Origin: Limisphaerales bacterium
Lineage (GTDB): Bacteria; Verrucomicrobiota; Verrucomicrobiia; Limisphaerales; UBA11358
Length of the DNA: 6,100 nt
Reading direction: 5' to 3'
Assembly (NCBI GenBank): GCA_003133815.1
Contig: PKZR01000262.1
Location: 1-6,100 of the forward strand
Below are positions 6,058-6,100 of the stretch, piece after piece. The position numbers were made by a program, and so were the translations under genes. The notes under the pieces were generated by a model. It had not been told where the DNA came from. It ran no database searches and saw only the letters and a list, made by a program, of their open reading frames with translations. Position 1 is the stretch's first letter. Every line of letters begins with the position of its first letter.

Positions 6058-6100
6058 TGCGGTCAAAGTTCGTGATTCAACAAGCCAGACGTTTTAGCTT

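Larger units (their letters stand above)
5982..6100 (-). other. Non-coding upstream region of the GH106-like gene
   Basis: This 119 bp AT-rich edge has stops in all three minus-strand frames and no credible start-to-stop gene on the plus strand. On the minus strand AGGA at 5998-6001 lies 16 nt from the ATG, too far for a normal Shine-Dalgarno; the sequence just before the start is A-rich (GAATAAACA). It appears to be a promoter and leader region, and whether another gene of the same row lies further right cannot be seen. Confidence 0.6.

Noticed and set aside
6061..6066. TTGACC on the minus strand as a -35 box
   Set aside because: At 17 bp spacing the matching -10 hexamer would be TTTCAC, which is poor, and it is too far from the better TATAAA at 6010-6015.
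1..6100. CRISPR arrays, tRNA or rRNA genes, insertion sequences
   Set aside because: I saw no regularly spaced repeats, no RNA-gene-like structures, and no transposase reading frames or terminal repeats; nearly all of the window is covered by four enzyme genes.

Overview
The window looks like part of a bacterial polysaccharide-utilisation cluster. Four genes all lie on the minus strand, read right to left, and each product starts with an apparent Sec signal peptide. In transcription order they are a GH106-like glycoside hydrolase (3618-5981), a CE12-type rhamnogalacturonan acetylesterase of the SGNH fold (2169-3530), a GH35-type beta-galactosidase with a DUF5597-like C-terminal region (372-2096), and the first 94 codons of a GH2 glycoside hydrolase that runs off the left edge (1-283). 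Gaps between genes are 72-88 bp and hold no convincing terminator, so a single transcription unit is plausible but not proven.

The enzymes fit extracytoplasmic trimming of pectic material. The esterase would remove acetyl groups from a rhamnogalacturonan-I-type backbone. The GH106-like enzyme would release rhamnose or a related sugar, and the GH35 and GH2 enzymes would remove galactose or similar side-chain residues. Families and active-site motifs are read from the sequence; exact substrates are inferred. No transporter, regulator or SusC/SusD pair is visible here.

The organism is probably a moderately GC-rich Gram-negative plant-polymer degrader. Verrucomicrobiota (Opitutus-like) is my first guess, because rows of secreted CAZymes with glycine/arginine-rich low-complexity segments and poor Shine-Dalgarno sequences suit that group. 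Acidobacteriota, Planctomycetota and Bacteroidota cannot be excluded.

The right edge (5982-6100) is a non-coding leader with a possible extended -10 box and nested inverted repeats. The least ordinary observations are: a roughly 79-residue internal duplication in the GH106-like enzyme whose two copies carry different low-complexity linkers of about the same length; Gly/Arg-rich segments in two adjacent secreted enzymes; and a near-identical 13-14 bp motif upstream of the GH35 and GH2 genes. I did not find a clearly new type of system.
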